Source: Epiperipatus broadwayi (taxonomy: Eukaryota; Onychophora; Udeonychophora; Euonychophora; Peripatidae). Taken from it: a stretch of 64,000 nucleotides of DNA. Each line of letters opens with the position of its first letter. Position 1 is the first letter of the stretch. Shown here piece by piece: positions 59,333-64,000 of the stretch. A model generated the notes under the pieces. That model was not told the DNA's origin and searched no databases. It saw only the letters and a list, made by a program, of their open reading frames with translations. Location: NCBI GenBank assembly GCA_028023455.1, contig JAQFVV010000233.1, forward strand, positions 310,001 through 374,000, in the 5' to 3' direction. A program made the translations under genes and the position numbers.

Positions 59333-62300
59333 TGTACCCTCACTTCTCGATATATGATATAATTTAAAATAAGACTAGCTCAATTAAATCATTATGCTCA
59401 GCTAAAATATGTACAACTATCTTTAATATATTTTTATAATATTATAACTTATCAGATTTATTACAAACTTATCAAAAATTAATATAGTTCAATATTATGT
59501 ACTAATTAAATAAATATTTACTAAAATCATGAGACTGTGAAGTGAAGTTACAATTGGTAATTGGACTTACATTGAGTCAATGTCTTTCCAAGACACTGTC
59601 TCAATGGCATAAGAATACTATTACTTCTAATTATCTCATTACTAACTCTACAGCACTCTTATGACTTTTATAAATGAACTATCTTTAATAATAATAGATA
59701 AATAAATCTCAATCTTTTGTTAAGGAAATATAATTAAAACGATCTCAGGTTCTTCTAATTATCTTAAAGTAATAATAATTCATGTAGATAGGAATGATAA
59801 GGGATTTAATATCAAACCTAAATACACCTAACTTATTCTAATAACAATAACTAACAATAATAATCTTTAGTGTATAGCTTAATCTTATCTATTTGATTAT
59901 ACCATTAATCATTAAGAAAATAAGTAAATCATATACATGTCTTTCATTTCCATATAGTATCTTAATTTTAAAATAAACCAAAATCTTATAATTTAACAAT
60001 CTGTGGCAATAAATAATATTATACTCTTATATTGTGCATTATAATTACTTTGTGACCATTGTAATATTATATGTTAATGTCAATCAATTTCTATAAATTA
60101 TATTAAGAAAATATTGTGTTTCTTTCTCAAATAATAAAATAATAAATTCATATTGTGCAAATATTATGTACATTCAAATTATCTGTTGTCAAATGCTGTG
60201 GTGTAAAATAATGAATTCGACACACTTTTAAAACAACTTAAACAAATTTATTTACATTAACTTTAACATATAACTTATTTACACTATTTACATTTACAAA
60301 TGGAACTAAAGAAAATAAAACAAAAATAAGAAAAAATGATAATACAAGATTTTTACACTGTTACTATTTCCATAATCATAAATAGATAATTTATACATTT
60401 ATTAAATGTTCTATCAATAACATTTAATTAAGTTTATGACTTTAATTTTAATAAACATCATTTGTTATCAATTAATATAAGAAAAGGTTTTATGTGAAAT
60501 ATCATTCATGTAGCATATATGTAAATAAACAGACTTTAATAATTAAAATGCTACTTCACTGAAGTCTTACTGCTATTTAGATTATAATGTACTAGTATGT
60601 ATTACATTTACTATTAATATTACTCAAAGATCAATTAATGTATAAACTGATATAACTTTGTAATATAATAACTATTATTGATTATAATTATTTATGTCCT
60701 TCCGATATAATGTCATACTACATGTCTTATCAAAATATGCAATACGTATATGTTCTTTTAAAATAATATTTTAAATTATTCAACAATTTCAAATTTTTAT
60801 AAAGTATTATATTAAATAAAATTCTATGATTCTTTTTATATTTAAACTATTACTTTTCTTTACTTGTTATTCTTATTCCTTCCTAATAAACTTCTATCTA
60901 CAAAAGTCATTTTAACCTTATTTAACTTCAGAAAAATAGATGACCAATTTTTAAAAAAAAATAATAATTTATCCAAAATCTCTTATACCTCATCATCTAT
61001 ATACGATAAGCCTTCAATCAAAATATAAATTTCTATGTAAAATTAACTTAACTTATCTAATAAAAATAAAAAATAAAATATAGATTTTATATACCTCTTA
61101 CTAACTTGAAAAGAAAAATAAATAACTTACACTAATAATAAATCTAATTCCTAATATTGTAACAGAAACATTAAAATTTATTCACGAAAGAATCATATAA
61201 TTATTTCTAGGTTCTCATATTATGTTGTACTAAATTTACATCATCAATTTAAAATATGCATATTAAAATAAAACTGCTATTATTAATCTTATGCGTGTAT
61301 ATTATTTAAATATTAATACATTCATTCAACAATCAAATAACATTTGGTTGATCTAAAGAAAAACATAGTAAATACATCAAATTATTATTATCACATAATT
61401 TTTTACCATAAATGATACTTTAATGTACAGTCCGTCACACGATGTCCTCCAGGATTTCAGTTTTACAAAATAATTTCACATTTACACTCAACAATTATTC
61501 TTTAAAATATTACGTGTTGTATAATTATAAAATAAACTTTATGCAATAAAATGTTATATTAATATTTAGCTTTTTTTAAAAAAAAAATGTAAATGTACCT
61601 TTCCTATCTTTAATAAATCAATAATTAATTAAATATTTATGTTAGTTAATAAATAAAACATATTACATAAAATCCAACGGTGTCTTCTTCCAGCTATAAT
61701 TGTTCTTTTTCCTAGGCACAAATTTTCACCAAACATTACTTCCTTTTCCGGTACATCACGTGTTTTTTAAAAGTTTTATGAAATAAATGAAAAACGTTCT
61801 TTTTTTAAAAAAAATAAAGAAAAGTCAGTTCCACCATAAAACAAAAATAAAATTAAAATAGTTTATAGGATCCAGGTTCATTTCTTTTAAAGAAAAAAAA
61901 ATATTATTTAAAAGTTATTATTTTTAGCATTAGTCTATAATTTATAAAGTTCTTGTTTAATTATTTTAATTGATTTGGATATCCACGTATATTTGCGCAT
62001 TCCTTAACGAATATTTAGGTAAGATTAATTTTAGATTCTTCTGTACGACCAGCGTTCAGATTTTAATAATATAATAATTTTATTTATAGGTATTTCTTTA
62101 CCCATTAAATTTCCAATTTATTTGCCTTTTAAAACTGTTAAAATTTAGTCTTTTAAACCATAAAGACTTAACAAGGCAAGTATTTATATAATCATTATTA
62201 TTTACCATCTTTACTAAGTTATATACTTAGATTTATAATTTACAAATACTTTCTTCATAAAGAAGTATTTCTCATTCTTTTAAATATCTGTTTTATAAAA

Positions 62301-63700
62301 ATTAATTACCATTAGCTTTTAAATTTATACAAAGTCCAACGTATTACTTTTATGCATCTAATAACTCTCCTAGTTAATCCAGCGTTTGTTAAATTTTTAG
62401 TATAAAGTCTCCAATACATTTTATCCTTATACGATGTTTTCATGACTATTTGATAGTAAATTGAGCTTTGATCGAGACGATAGGAAATTATAATTAAAAT
62501 TAGCACTGCATGTTTGTCGGTAAACTTTTATAAATTATTTTAAAAAAACTACTCTCTTATAATTTTAAAACGATTTTGAGAGCGTCTATAATTACTTAGC
62601 TATTTCTAATAGCACACTTTACTTTAAGAATTTCAATCACTATCCCCCTCCGAACAATTGAACCTTGGTTTTATACCCGAAGAAACTCCTCACTTGATTG
62701 GTGAATTAAACAATCAACTTGCTAGCTTATTTACATATTTTACCAACAAGACAGAATTAAAAATAAATAATGACTTATTTAATATTTATTATTTATCACA
62801 TTATTAAATTCTTAAATCAATCTTTATCGTTTATTTAAATCCATTAAACATTTTTTTAAAATATACTTTCTTACTTTATTTCACTTTTAACTTTTATAAG
62901 ATTATTTTTATAAACAAATTAAGTCTATTTTTATTCGTTATGTTTTTAAGCAGTATTTTAAAAATCAGATTTAATATTTCACATTAATTATTTTTACTTT
63001 TATCTCATGATAGCCAATATAATATTTATAAATTTTATAACAGAATTTTTAAAATAGCTTTGCAACTTTACTAAAAAAAACTCCCAAGCATGTGTGTATG
63101 TGTCTAACTAACATCTGTTTTACAACACAGCTACAAACGCTTGTAATAATCTAAAAATAAACTAACAATTCATTTTTTAAAAATAAATATTTTTAAAATA
63201 AATAATATCTTATAACAATTTTTAAAATAATAATTCGATATTATTAAAATCAAATATTAATCTTCTATTATGTACTACTAATAATTAAAATATTTATATT
63301 CATTTATTAAATATTAATTTTTATCAACAATAAATATATGCATTTAATTTTAACTTGTCTTTTTAAAACCTTTAACTTTAAACATTCATTTATTAAATTT
63401 ATTAATGCAGTATTGCTTATGGCCAGTTTTCCCAACCATATACCATTATCATTCCCATTGAAACGTCTCTCTCAAACATCAGCACAATTTTCACATATCA
63501 AATACTCATGAATTACTTTAATTACACTTTTTTAAAAGATTATCATAAATAAAATTAACATCATATAGCTAAATATATCTTAAATTTAAAATTTTTTAAA
63601 TAGATTGATACAACAATTTATGGAGACCCATACAAAAGGGCACAATATATATATATATATATATATTAAACCCTTATTATGACCTATAGATAAGGGCACA
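59333..63700 (-). mobile_element. Long LTR-like unit B
   Basis: About 4.4 kb bounded by TGTACCC (59333-59339) and GGGCACA (63694-63700), which are inverted TG...CA-type ends. Collinear with unit A. No coding region. The right end is partly duplicated: GGGCACA plus (AT)n occurs at about 63638 and again at 63694, and TTATTATGACCTATAGATAAGGGCACA is also found at the end of unit A. A minus-strand promoter is visible at 62669-62701, so the sense direction is probably minus. Confidence 0.55.
62669..62701 (-). promoter_or_regulatory. CCAAT and TATA boxes in unit B (minus strand)
   Basis: On the minus strand CCAAT (complement of 62697-62701) is followed 21 bases later by TATAAAA (complement of 62669-62675), in a locally GC-richer stretch. 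Unit A keeps the CCAAT, but its TATA is weaker. Confidence 0.45.
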
Positions 63701-63721
63701 ATATATATATATATATCATTT

Positions 63722-64000
63722 GATGTTTTGTTTCAATTAAATGTTTTCATTAAAGTTAGAATAAAAATGTAAAATCAGGCTTAATATATTTACAAATAAT
63801 AGAATTTTTAAATCACTGGCAATATAATACAGCACCAAAATATTTTAAATAGATCACTAGTTTCTTAAATACAGAGAAATAGATGAATGAAATTTCAAAT
63901 ATTCTGATATCAAAGTTACAATATATTAATATCATTTCAACAAGTTTTCAGTAACGAGCATGATAGGGCAGTATATATATATATATTTGGTGTTCTTTTT
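63722..64000 (+). repeat. Long direct repeat X, second copy (runs off the window)
   Basis: Diverged direct copy of 53275-53565. Begins TTTTGTTTCAATTAAATG and reaches an (AT)n at about 63972 before the window ends. Confidence 0.65.

Overview
This is strongly AT-rich animal DNA that looks intergenic or deep intronic and is built almost entirely from transposable elements of different ages. No convincing host gene is present; one possible short coding exon (47878-47982) is the best candidate. The mix of retroelements fits a metazoan: Penelope-like elements with a GIY-YIG nuclease, CR1/L2-like, L1/Tx1-like and RTE-like LINE relics, tRNA-derived SINEs, long LTR-type repeats and many TA/TG microsatellites. 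A mollusc, perhaps a cephalopod, is my guess, but the sequence alone does not prove it.

Layout. 0.6-3.0 kb holds a decayed CR1/L2-like LINE on the minus strand, with ORF1, endonuclease and reverse transcriptase pieces in order. About 5.1-5.3 kb holds the C-terminal tail of an RTE-like LINE. 5.5-15 kb is a three-layer nest. An old dispersed repeat (here R1) was split at an (AT)n by a 7-kb LTR element (LTRs 5677-7833 and 8554-12697, short non-coding interior). The 3' LTR was then hit by a head-to-head Penelope-like element (9504-11480) with a 14-bp target duplication. 15.3-17.3 kb carries two copies of a foldback family, and 44.1-44.8 kb a third. 19.8-26.0 kb is a second LTR element with a decayed interior. 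30.9-33.4 kb is another R1 copy, split by a complex nest of inverted repeats that includes a 91-bp near-perfect palindrome. 36.1-36.7 kb is a roughly 100-bp minisatellite. 37.9-39.3 kb is a DNA transposon relic. 39.7-42.7 kb is an L1/Tx1-like LINE relic, with two head-to-head tRNA-SINEs inserted in it. 53.3-64 kb is a tandem pair of about 4.4-kb LTR-like units, the first interrupted by a third Penelope-like insertion (57526-58622).

Most notable result. Several hammerhead self-cleaving ribozyme motifs can be drawn by hand. Each of the three foldback copies carries the motif (CTGATGA core, small stem II, GAAA, a tiny stem III, and a stem I with an internal loop). Two further solo motifs, at 19270-19311 (+) and 51027-51082 (-), share another consensus with a self-complementary six-base stem III; the second has a fully canonical core and two-tier stem I. 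The foldbacks have asymmetric hairpin tails and 12-20-bp target duplications, the same architecture as the Penelope-like insertions here (inverted termini, a one-sided tail, 14-bp duplications). I therefore propose that the foldbacks are non-autonomous, hammerhead-bearing relatives of Penelope elements or of animal retrozymes.

Limits. All alignments and folds were done by eye. Percent identities, family names and ribozyme activity need computation or experiment. Most of the remaining sequence is AT-rich with nothing I can identify.
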